NCBI GenBank assembly: GCA_943330855.2
Contig: CALQJI020000031.1
Coordinates: 1-52,964 of the forward strand
Direction: 5' to 3'
DNA from: Klebsiella pneumoniae
GTDB lineage: Bacteria; Verrucomicrobiota; Verrucomicrobiia; Limisphaerales; SXTU01
Length of the DNA stretch: 52,964 nucleotides
The notes beneath the pieces were generated by a model, which saw only the letters and a list, made by a program, of their open reading frames with translations, was not told the DNA's origin and did not search any database. Made by a program: the position numbers and the translations under genes. Numbering within the stretch: the first letter of the stretch is position 1; each line of letters starts with the position of its first letter. Shown one piece after another: positions 39,648-48,341 of this stretch.

Positions 39648-40322
39648 TTACAGAGCTGCCGGCAGCAAGGCCGGGGACGTGGGGAATGTCCGCAGCGCTT
39701 CCGCGCACAGGGCCACCAACCGCTTGATGTCCCGGGTCTTGAGCTTGGTGAAGACGCGCCGCTTCTGCTCCTCAATCGTGCCCTTGCTGCGCACCATCAC
39801 CGAGCCGATTTCCTTGTTGCCCATGCCTTGCGAGGACAACTCCACGATCCGCTGCTGCTGCGGGGAGAGTTTCTGCCATTCGGCGCACGGGGACGCGCAG
39901 ACCTGCTGCTTCAGGAACTCCCCGTTGTGCGTGGAGAGCGGCACCTTGCCTCGCAGCATCTCCTCCAGATTCAGCACCAGCTCGGGCAGGGACACCGGCT
40001 TGCCCAGGAAGCCTTGTGCCCCAAGGGCGAAGGCCTGCGTCTGCACGCCCCCGTTGTCGTGCGAGGTGACCACCATGATGCGGGTGGGGAGCTTGAACTT
40101 GGTGAACTGCTTGAGGAGCCAGTCGCCGTTGGGGCCGGGGATGAGTTCCCAGTCCAGGAGAATGGCGTCGGGCGGGGACTTGCGGAGGGCCTTCCAAGCG
40201 GCACGGGCGCTGGCATAAACCCTCACGACCTCGTAACCGGCGCGGATGAGCTTGCGCCGCCAGATCTCGGCGGTGTCCTGGTGATCCTCGACGATGGCGA
40301 CGGTGGGTTTCTTGGTGGGCAT
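39648..40322 (-). CDS. Response regulator, REC + LuxR-type HTH (NarL/FixJ-like)
   Basis: The 224-residue protein has a receiver domain: acidic pocket VAIVEDHQD, phospho-acceptor D57 in AILLDWE, T86/S87 in VVTSHD and K108 in FLGKPV. A LuxR-type helix-turn-helix at about residues 145-200 reads LSPQQQRIVELSSQGMGNKE followed by IGSVMVRSKGTIEEQKRRVF. It should bind DNA when phosphorylated. No histidine kinase is adjacent. The ATG at 40322 was chosen; the longer frame upstream is repeat-encoded. Confidence 0.9.
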   Translation of the reverse strand: MPTKKPTVAIVEDHQDTAEIWRRKLIRAGYEVVRVYASARAAWKALRKSPPDAILLDWELIPGPNGDWLLKQFTKFKLPTRIMVVTSHDNGGVQTQAFALGAQGFLGKPVSLPELVLNLEEMLRGKVPLSTHNGEFLKQQVCASPCAEWQKLSPQQQRIVELSSQGMGNKEIGSVMVRSKGTIEEQKRRVFTKLKTRDIKRLVALCAEALRTFPTSPALLPAAL

Positions 40323-40469
40323 GGTGGGAGGTTGGTTGGGGGGTTGAAAGTTGACTGTTGAGAGTGGAAGTGTGGCCCGCGAATCACGCGGATGGAAGCG
40401 GCGTAGGTGACGAGGTGACGAAGCTCTGACTGGCATTCCCGGTCCGCCACTCGACGTTCGGATTTAGTT

Positions 40470-40494
40470 TGAGACTCCTCACGTCGTCTCCTAC
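40470..40494. repeat. GTAGGAGAC...GAGGAGTCTCA repeat, copy 2 (inverted)
   Basis: TGAGACTCCTCACGTCGTCT continues to 40494 and is the reverse complement of 25766-25790 with one mismatch. It lies in the 312-bp gap 40323-40634. That gap also holds a GTTGAAAGTTGACTGTTGAG tract (40343-40367). I found no convincing gene in the rest. Confidence 0.75.
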
Positions 40495-40634
40495 GGAGGG
40501 AAGAGGTGAACGCTTTGGTGCGCCCGAGCGGGTCAATGCTGGCAACGGGGCGGTTCATGGCGTTGAAGACGGTCTGCCATGCATTTGAGAGGCCGTCAAT
40601 GCGGTTGGTCAGGCTGCTGCATTTGCTGATTGCT

Positions 40635-41552
40635 TCATGCCACATTCACGAGGCTCACGGTGCTCTCGGGGCCGGTGCCTCGGGAGTTGCGGGCGAGGAC
40701 TTTGAATTCGTGCGCGCCTGCCACGAGGCCGGTGAGGGTGAGGGTTTTCACAATGAGGTCGTCGCCCACCTTGATGAAGTCCGCGTCGCCGGGGCCTTTG
40801 CGGAAGTAGTCGAAGCTGGTGCCGCGCGGGGCGTCGCAGACGAGGGTGGCGGTGCTGGCGGCGGTGCTGGCGGCGGGGCTGGTGGCGCTGGTGATGATGG
40901 CTTGCGCCGGGGGTTGCTGCGCGGGTTCGGTGGGGATGGCGTCAATGACCTCGCGCTCGGGGGTGCCATTCAGGAACTGGCCGCGGCCCTGCATGAGGGC
41001 GGCGGTGATGAAGTCGTCCCAGCCGGTTTTCACTTTGTGGAGCTTGCCGTGGGCGAGTTCGTAGGGCTGTTCGCTGGCGAGGAAGGCGGCTTCGTTGGTG
41101 AGGATGAGGGTCAGGGCGGCGTTGAAGGCGATGAGGTCCAGCGTGTCCCAGGCCTTGAAGGGGGTGAGGCTGTCGGGCGGGTTGGGCAGGCTGGCCCAGA
41201 GGGCGGCGAGGGCTTTCATGCGGTCGCGGGTGTCGGCGGCGGAGCGGTCATCCACGGGCAGGCGGTCAATGGCCTTGGTGCTGCCGGCGTCCTTGCGGTA
41301 GCGGCTCTGCATGATGGGATAGACTTGGACGCAGAGGGTGTGGCCGGTGGCGACGGCTTCGTCCCACTCGCCGCTGGCGAGGTTGCGCACGCTGAGTTTA
41401 GCCTGAAAATCGTCGCGTATGGCGATGCCGTCGGTGATGTCGGTCTGCACGAGAGCGGGGGTGCGGCCATCGGGGCGGTAGGGGGCGAGGAGGTCCATGC
41501 TGTGCTTGATGCAGCGCAACTGGAGGTGGGAGAAGTTGAAGAGGTCGAACAT
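40635..41552 (-). CDS. Hypothetical protein with C-terminal fibronectin-III-like segment
   Basis: The 305-residue protein has no signal peptide. Residues 1-200 are not recognised (NFSHLQLRCIKHSMDLLAPY, then GEWDEAVATGHTLCVQVYPI). An Ala/Ser/Thr/Pro linker follows, then a ~75-residue beta-rich end (ATLVCDAPRGTSFDYFRKGP, and GLVAGAHEFKVLARNSRGTG) that looks like a fibronectin type III module. The start MFDLFNFSHLQ lies against a GTTGAAA repeat array. It could be a surface or phage-tail-like protein, but nothing here proves it. Confidence 0.6.
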   Translation of the reverse strand: MFDLFNFSHLQLRCIKHSMDLLAPYRPDGRTPALVQTDITDGIAIRDDFQAKLSVRNLASGEWDEAVATGHTLCVQVYPIMQSRYRKDAGSTKAIDRLPVDDRSAADTRDRMKALAALWASLPNPPDSLTPFKAWDTLDLIAFNAALTLILTNEAAFLASEQPYELAHGKLHKVKTGWDDFITAALMQGRGQFLNGTPEREVIDAIPTEPAQQPPAQAIITSATSPAASTAASTATLVCDAPRGTSFDYFRKGPGDADFIKVGDDLIVKTLTLTGLVAGAHEFKVLARNSRGTGPESTVSLVNVA

Positions 41553-41554
41553 GA

Positions 41555-41638
41555 GTTAGTTGAGAGTTGAAGGTTGAAGGTTGAAAGAGGGGAGGGAGCC
41601 GGAGCGTTGAAAGGTGAAGGTTGAAAGTTGAAGAGTGG
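41555..41638 (+). repeat. Two GTTGAAA-type heptamer arrays
   Basis: GTTAGTTGAGAGTTGAAGGT and repeats run to 41592. A second array from 41605 (CGTTGAAAGGTGAAGGTTGA) runs to 41638. They lie immediately upstream of the Fn3-like gene's start codon. Confidence 0.75.
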
Positions 41639-41706
41639 CGAAGGGGAAGGGTTCATTGCTGACCGCTGGCCGCCGATGGCTGACCGCTGCCCGAGAAATA
41701 GCTCGC

Positions 41707-41937
41707 GCGGCGGTGGAAGTGGCCCGCGCGGCACTGGGAATGGGTCGTGCGGCGGTTGGAATGGCCGGTGCGGAGGGGGAAATGGGTTCTGCGGCGGTGA
41801 AAACCGTCTGTGCGCCGGTGTGGCTGGCACGCGCGGCACTGGGAGTGGCCTCTGCGCCGGTGGAAATGACCCGTGCGGAGGTCGAAATGGATCGTGCGCC
41901 GATGGAAGTGCGGGTTGCGGCAGCCGCAGGGACGATT
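41707..41937 (+). repeat. Eleven tandem 21-bp degenerate units (heptad-coding)
   Basis: Units begin GCGGCGGTGGAAGTGGCCCG, GCGGCACTGGGAATGGGTCG and so on in strict 21-bp register. On the plus strand (frame open 41635-42156) they read as heptads: AAVEVAR, AALGMGR, AAVGMAG, APVEMTR, AEVEMDR. Two minus-strand frames are also open across the array (41556-42146 and 41216-42004). I cannot decide whether any is translated. Plus-strand heptads would suit a helical or coiled-coil protein. Confidence 0.7.
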
Positions 41938-42152
41938 GCAGCCGGCGCGGTGACCGTGGACACCGCCGCACTGCGAAGGGCAGCGGGCCCGTCAGTCGGG
42001 CCACCAGTGGGGGAGTTGGTTGGGGGGAAAGACTCGCTTGGCACTGCGCCTGTGACCGTCAATCCTGGTTGGGCCCTGAGTTGCATGGAGGTTGGTGCTG
42101 CTGATGAGACCACCTCTGAGCGCGAGCGTCTCGTCACAATGTGCATGGACGA

Positions 42153-42323
42153 TTAAGCCGGAACTCCGAAACGGAATGGCCGCGAAAGGGCGCAAAGAGC
42201 GCAAAGCCAAGCTTCTGGTAAGGACCCGGACCGGGCTGAAATTTTTCCGCCTCCATCCATGCTCAGCTCGGCTCCTTTGTGTTCTGTGCGCCCTTTGGCG
42301 GCTCAACTTCGGAGTTCGGGTTA
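42153..42323. repeat. 171-bp nested palindrome with GCGAAAGGGCGCA core
   Basis: The outer arms TTAAGCCGGAACTCCGAA (42153-42170) and ACTTCGGAGTTCGGGTTAA pair. The inner arms GCCGCGAAAGGGCGCAAAG (from 42179) and the CTTTGTGTTCTGTGCGCCCT region (42275-42302) also pair. No gene is supported here. Confidence 0.7.
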
Positions 42324-42340
42324 AGAGCCGGTCTGAAAAT

Positions 42341-42654
42341 GATGAGGGGTGCGGCCACCCACGCCGACGCCCGCAACCCCTCACCCCGGCCCTACCCATG
42401 AGCCGCGTGGCGCAGCCGTCCCGGCTGCGGGTTCGGGCGGCGTCCCGCCGCCTGCCCCCGCTCAACGGGGCGGGACGCCCACCTCTTGCCAGAGGATGAA
42501 GCCAACGCTCCCGCCGCCTGCCCCCGCTCAACGGGGCGGGACGCCCCGGAAACCCGCAGGCGGGGACGCCTGCGCCACAGTAGCGGTTCAAGGGCTGAAA
42601 GCGCGGCAGTTGCCGGCCGTGGATTCTCTCCCCTCATCCGATGAAGGGAGAGGG
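42341..42654. repeat. Second copy of the composite palindrome, split by another palindromic element
   Basis: The left part (42341-42393) matches 25883-25935, and the right part (42626-42654) matches the following bases of that copy. Between them lies 232 bp of unrelated repeat. This has outer arms GTGGCGCAGCCGTCCCGGCT (42407-42433 in full) against 42551-42577, and a 37-bp direct repeat (42444-42480 and 42510-42546) starting CCCGCCGCCTGCCCCCGCTC. One repeat appears inserted into another. Confidence 0.75.
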
Positions 42655-42674
42655 AGTCAGAGCCCGGCATGGGC

Positions 42675-43553
42675 TCAAACCAACACGAGCGCAATCGCCG
42701 CCAGCATCAACAGTGCGCCGGCCAGCCGCCAGCGCAGCACGGCCGCGCCGAGGTGTTGCTCACGGTTCTTGAACCAGTGCCCGATGGCCCAGACCGCCAC
42801 CACGCTCCACAGGCCGCGCGAGCTGTAGATGACGTTCGCGGTCGTCGCTTCACCGAAGCGCGCGATGGCGCTGACGAAGACGAGCGATTGCAGGCCGATG
42901 AACAGGCAGGCGCCCAGCAGCCACGGCCACGCCGCGCGCGGGATTTCGCGCAAGGGCCCGTGGAAGAAGGGCACAAACGCGCCGCTGAAGAGGGCGACGA
43001 AGCCGAGCATCACCGGCAGAAAGCGGCCCAGCCCCCACGCCGGGGACCACTTCTGCACGAGCACGTCGAAGATGGCGAACATCATCGCCGAGCAGGCGGA
43101 GTAGAGGATGGTCTGGCCGACGTGATGGTGCGGCGTGCCGTCGCTGCGGTTGAGTAACGCGATGGCGAGGGAGCTTAAGCCCGCCGCGACCCACAGTTTC
43201 ACCGACACGCCGGACGTGAGTAGCAGCGTGGTGAACACGGCGACGAAGATAATTTTCAAGCCCATCACCGGCGTCGCCACGGAGACATCGCCGTGCTGGA
43301 GGGCGATGAAGTTGAACAACTGGCCGAGGAGGTAGAATACCGCGACGAGGGCGGGCTGCCAGAGCAGGTCCGGGTGGAAGGTGCCGCCGAAGGGCAGCAG
43401 GAGCGTGAAGAGCGTGGCGGAGATGAGGTTCGAGATGAAGGCCGTGCGCCAAATGCCCACCCCCAGCTCCGATGAGCGTTTCGCGAGCAGCACGCCGACG
43501 ACAAAGAGCAGGGCCGCCACCAGCGGTAGCACCACGGGCAGGGGTGACTTCAT
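42675..43553 (-). CDS. EamA/DMT-type membrane transporter
   Basis: The 292-residue protein has about ten hydrophobic segments in two repeats of five, as in drug/metabolite transporters. Examples are PVVLPLVAALLFVVGVLLAK, ALVAVFYLLGQLFNFIALQH and IIFVAVFTTLLLTSG; the last helices end RLAGALLMLAAIALVLV. The substrate is unknown. It starts 1 bp after the stop of the amidohydrolase-like gene, so the two are probably one transcript. Confidence 0.85.
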   Translation of the reverse strand: MKSPLPVVLPLVAALLFVVGVLLAKRSSELGVGIWRTAFISNLISATLFTLLLPFGGTFHPDLLWQPALVAVFYLLGQLFNFIALQHGDVSVATPVMGLKIIFVAVFTTLLLTSGVSVKLWVAAGLSSLAIALLNRSDGTPHHHVGQTILYSACSAMMFAIFDVLVQKWSPAWGLGRFLPVMLGFVALFSGAFVPFFHGPLREIPRAAWPWLLGACLFIGLQSLVFVSAIARFGEATTANVIYSSRGLWSVVAVWAIGHWFKNREQHLGAAVLRWRLAGALLMLAAIALVLV

Positions 43554-43554
43554 G

Positions 43555-44937
43555 TCACTTAGCCGCAGGCGTGGGGCGGTTTTTGTATTTCTCGTGGAGG
43601 CGCGTGTGGCGGCTGTCGAGGGACACCTCGCGGCCGGCGATCCACATCCGCTTCACGTTTGCACGGAGGTCGAGGATATGGCCGTCGCTGGCGAAGAAGG
43701 TCGCGTCCTTGGCGGCTTCGAGCGAGCCGAGCTGGGCGTCGAGGCCGAGGACTTGCGCGGGATAGAGGGTCAAGCCTTTGAGGGCTTCTGCGGTCGGCAA
43801 GCCGAAGGCCACGGCCTGCGCGGCGGAGTAAGGCGTGTTGCGGGCGAAGGTGGCGCTGCTCGAGCCGGAGCCTTCGCTGAAGAGCACCTTCACGCCGGCC
43901 TGGTGCAAGCTGGCCGCGCCCTTGAACTGCGCGTCGTAAGCATCCGTGTCCCGCGCGGGTTGATCGAAGGTGGACTCGAAGATGACGGGGACTTTTTTCG
44001 CCGCCAACTCGTCGGCCACGCGCCAAGCGTCGCGGCCACCGGCGATGGCGATCTTGTATTTGCGCAACCCGGCCCACGCAAGCGCGGCCTTGATTTGGCG
44101 CACGTCATCCGCGTGGACTATGAGCGGCAGCTCGCCGCGCACGAACGGGAGCATGGCTTCCCAGGCGGGCACCCTTGCTGCCGGCTTGCCGTCCTTGGGT
44201 GCGATCCCCCGTGCGTTCGCGTAAGCGTGGGCTTCGGTGAAGAAGTCGTCGAGTTCCTGCACCCGCTTGGTGCGTTCCTTCGCTTGGTCGTCGGGAGATT
44301 TGGCCTTGGATTCCCGCGCGAATTCCTTGGGGGTCACGTTCAAACTCATCGAGGGCCAGAAAACGTGCAGCGCGACCGGGGCCTTGATGGTCATCTCCTC
44401 CGTCGTCCAACCGGCGAGGGAGATGACCCCGGATTGCCCGCTCACCCGGCCGCCGAGCGGGAGCACGAGTGCGTGGGTGATTCCGTTGGCGCGCGCCACT
44501 GGGATGAGTTCCGAATCTGGGTTGACGGACAACCACGCGCGCACGTCCGGTGTGAAGGAGCCGGTCTCCGTCGTGTCCTGCGTGGCGCGCACAGCGGAAA
44601 TCTCGGTGAGGCCCAGTGAACTGGTCGGCAGGATGAGGCCGGGGAACAGGTGAAGGCCCTTCAAGTCTACCGCGCGGTCGGGTTGGGCGGCGGGCCCGGA
44701 CTTTGAGACGGAAACAATCTTCGCGCCCCGCGTCAGCACGAAACCGGGCACGAGTATCTCTCCGGAGACGGTGTGCACCGTCGCGCCAGAGTAGAGGACG
44801 GTTTCATCGGACCTCCAGGGGGCGGGCAACGCCTTGGTCTGGGAGAGCGGCTGCGGGGCTCCGATCTGTGCGGACAGGGTCGTGAGGCAAGCGAGCAGCA
44901 CCGTGAGGCTGATCGAAACTGAATGAGTTGCGGACAT
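43555..44937 (-). CDS. Secreted amidohydrolase-like protein lacking the usual metal ligands
   Basis: The 460-residue protein has a signal peptide (HSVSISLTVLLACLTTLSAQ) and the amidohydrolase layout: a small beta-sandwich (YSGATVHTVSGEILVPGFVL), then DLKGLHLFPGLILPTSSLGL, NPDSELIPVARANGITHALV and a closing NVKRMWIAGREVSL. The HxH that normally follows PGLID and binds metal is replaced by PTSS. This may be a catalytically altered branch. The ATG at 44937 was chosen over 44982 because it gives the better signal peptide. It is the first gene of a unit with the EamA transporter and divergent from rpoD. Confidence 0.8.
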   Translation of the reverse strand: MSATHSVSISLTVLLACLTTLSAQIGAPQPLSQTKALPAPWRSDETVLYSGATVHTVSGEILVPGFVLTRGAKIVSVSKSGPAAQPDRAVDLKGLHLFPGLILPTSSLGLTEISAVRATQDTTETGSFTPDVRAWLSVNPDSELIPVARANGITHALVLPLGGRVSGQSGVISLAGWTTEEMTIKAPVALHVFWPSMSLNVTPKEFARESKAKSPDDQAKERTKRVQELDDFFTEAHAYANARGIAPKDGKPAARVPAWEAMLPFVRGELPLIVHADDVRQIKAALAWAGLRKYKIAIAGGRDAWRVADELAAKKVPVIFESTFDQPARDTDAYDAQFKGAASLHQAGVKVLFSEGSGSSSATFARNTPYSAAQAVAFGLPTAEALKGLTLYPAQVLGLDAQLGSLEAAKDATFFASDGHILDLRANVKRMWIAGREVSLDSRHTRLHEKYKNRPTPAAK

Positions 44938-45012
44938 CCCGGCGTTTATGGCGATTGCGGCGGCTAAGTTCAAGGGGCGCATCTCAGCATCTCATTTCAC
45001 CCATTTCGGCCC

Positions 45013-45041
45013 TTGACTCTCAAAAGCGGTCTAACCATATT
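45013..45041 (+). promoter_or_regulatory. Candidate sigma-70 promoter of rpoD
   Basis: TTGACT (45013-45018), a 17-bp spacer and CATATT (45036-45041) lie 50 bp upstream of the rpoD ATG. Spacing is ideal, the -35 matches 5 of 6 and the -10 matches 4 of 6. It is the best promoter match seen in the window. Confidence 0.5.
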
Positions 45042-45090
45042 TCGCGGCTCTTTTCCGGCGCGGAATGCCGGAGCACACCCGACCGACCCT

Positions 45091-47106
<2,016 letters not shown>

Positions 47107-47130
47107 CTTCCACACTGACTTACTTCACGA

Positions 47131-47158
47131 AGCGCCGGCCACGAGCCGGCGCTTTTTG
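47131..47158. terminator. Rho-independent terminator after rpoD
   Basis: AGCGCCGGC (47131-47139), loop CACGA and GCCGGCGCT (47145-47153) are followed by TTTTG. The perfect 9-bp stem with a T-tract lies 24 bp after the rpoD stop, and it also separates rpoD from the convergent apbE gene. Confidence 0.9.
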
Positions 47159-47166
47159 TTTCTCCT

Positions 47167-48150
47167 TCAGCGGGACGGCAATTGGAAGCCGCGCGATGCA
47201 ATGCGAAGCGTCCGTCCCTCGGCAGCGCAGCCCGCCACCAGCGCCTGCATTCCCTCCCGCAGCCGCAGTGTTTGCTCCAAGCCATCCGGGCCGAGCGTGA
47301 GCAGCATGGTGGAGAGCGCATCGCTCTCTGTGGCGGAGGGTAGCACGATGGCGGCGAGGGAGGCGCCTTGCGTCGGCTGGCCCGTGCGCGGGTCAATGAC
47401 GTGGCCGTAGCTGCGGTCGGCGGCGGTGAAGGACTTGCCCCAGACGGCGGAGACGGAGAGGGATTGGTCGCGTAAGGAGACCGTGGCCAACGGGACGGCG
47501 GAATAGGGAATGGGGAATGGGGAGTGAGGAATGGGGCCGGTCTCGCTCGCGGGGTGTTCGAGGGCAATTTTCCATCCGTCCGCGTCCGGCGGTGCGCCAA
47601 TCGCCAACACCGTGCTCGTGCCGCCGTGCAGCAGCGCGCTGGTCATGCCGGCCTCGCGCAGCAGTTCGCCCGCGCGTTCGACGGCGAAGCCTTTGCCGAT
47701 GGAGCCAAGGTCGAGCTGCACCCCGGGACGCGCGAAGCGGACGGTGGAGTCGCCCTCGTTCAACTCCACCAAGTTCATCCCCACGCAGGCGCGTGCTTCG
47801 GCGAGCGCTGCTGGCTCGGGCACCTGCCCTTCGCGCGTGTAGAAGCCCCAGCAGCGCATGAGCGGCGCGACGGTGATGTCGAAGGTGCCGTCGGTCTCCT
47901 CGGTGAGCTGGCGGGCGTGTAGCAGTAGGCGGAAGAGCCACGGGGTGACGCGCACGGGCTGGCGCGCGGCTTCCTGGTTCAGCCGGTAAATCTGGCTGGT
48001 CGCGCGGAAGTAACTGAGTTCGTCCTCTAGCCGGGTGATTTCATCCAACGCCTCCTCGCCCGCCGCGCGCAACGCCGACTCGTCCCCGCCGTGCAGGACG
48101 AGTTCAAACCGCGTGGCCATCGCGTGCCGGGCGAGCGTGACGGTGGTCAT
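47167..48150 (-). CDS. apbE: FAD:protein FMN transferase (ApbE family)
   Basis: The 327-residue protein has the ApbE pattern: HAMATRFELVL, LEDELSYFRATSQIYRLNQE, GTFDITVAPLMRCWGFY, QLDLGSIGKGFAVER, LLHGGTSTVLAIG and SYGHVIDPRTGQPT. The family transfers FMN from FAD to Thr/Ser of flavoproteins such as Nqr/Rnf subunits. No signal peptide is obvious. About 15 residues (GPIPHSPFPIPYSAV) in the second half are encoded by a GGAATGG-type repeat at 47500-47536 and are not part of the family. Confidence 0.87.
   Translation of the reverse strand: MTTVTLARHAMATRFELVLHGGDESALRAAGEEALDEITRLEDELSYFRATSQIYRLNQEAARQPVRVTPWLFRLLLHARQLTEETDGTFDITVAPLMRCWGFYTREGQVPEPAALAEARACVGMNLVELNEGDSTVRFARPGVQLDLGSIGKGFAVERAGELLREAGMTSALLHGGTSTVLAIGAPPDADGWKIALEHPASETGPIPHSPFPIPYSAVPLATVSLRDQSLSVSAVWGKSFTAADRSYGHVIDPRTGQPTQGASLAAIVLPSATESDALSTMLLTLGPDGLEQTLRLREGMQALVAGCAAEGRTLRIASRGFQLPSR
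47500..47536. repeat. GGAATGG-type tandem array inside apbE
   Basis: GGAATAGGGAATGGGGAATG and GGGAGTGAGGAATGGGG form a 7-bp-type array that is in frame on the minus strand and encodes PHSPFPIPYS. Confidence 0.7.
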
Positions 48151-48162
48151 GGCACCAAGAAT

Positions 48163-48197
48163 TTAGCCACGGATGAAACACGGATGAAACACAGATT
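48163..48197. repeat. CACGGATGAAA tandem repeat
   Basis: CACGGATGAAA occurs at 48168-48178 and 48179-48189, followed by CACAGATT. It lies just upstream of the apbE start codon. Similar CACGGAT strings are known as simple dispersed repeats in several bacterial phyla (from memory). Confidence 0.6.
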
Positions 48198-48207
48198 CAG
48201 GAAGGGA

Positions 48208-48287
48208 TTTATGAGGAGGGCTGGAAGGCAGGAGGAAGACAGCATCCGCAGCGCGTTTTCTCTCCTGCATTCCTGCCCTCCTTATAA
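48208..48287. repeat. TTTAT-AGGAGGGCAGGA palindrome, copy 2
   Basis: The left arm TTTATGAGGAGGGCTGGAAG and the right arm ending TTCCTGCCCTCCTTATAA pair around a loop near 48245. It is homologous to 37898-37986 in the arms but not in the loop. Confidence 0.75.
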
Positions 48288-48315
48288 AAAACGGCCCCGC
48301 GTCGCCGCGAGGCCG
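48285..48315 (-). terminator. Rho-independent terminator of the Gfo/Idh gene
   Basis: Read on the minus strand, CGGCCTCGCG and CGCGGGGCCG form a stem with one mismatch around a four-base loop, and a run of six T follows. It lies 27 bp after the stop codon and abuts the palindromic repeat, so the repeat and the T-run share bases. Confidence 0.8.
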
Positions 48316-48341
48316 GTTCGTGAGAGGGTTGTCTTCCTCGC

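Noticed and set aside
40223..40645. Minus-strand frame beginning MWHEAISKCSSLTNRI, overlapping the Fn3-like gene end by 11 bp
   Set aside because: The first ~50 residues look protein-like, but the frame then runs through a dispersed repeat and out of frame into the response regulator. It could be a remnant, but I cannot support a gene.
40506..41570. 354-residue plus-strand frame rich in Gly/Val/Glu opposite the Fn3-like gene
   Set aside because: Composition looks like an antisense shadow, and the minus-strand frame has a more natural protein composition.
41707..41937. CRISPR array
   Set aside because: The 21-bp units are directly tandem with no spacers, and no cas gene is present.
42004..42591. 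Minus-strand frame through the repeat block at 42150-42590
   Set aside because: Its protein is entirely repeat-derived (GGRPAPLSGG units) and has no start context or homology I can recognise.
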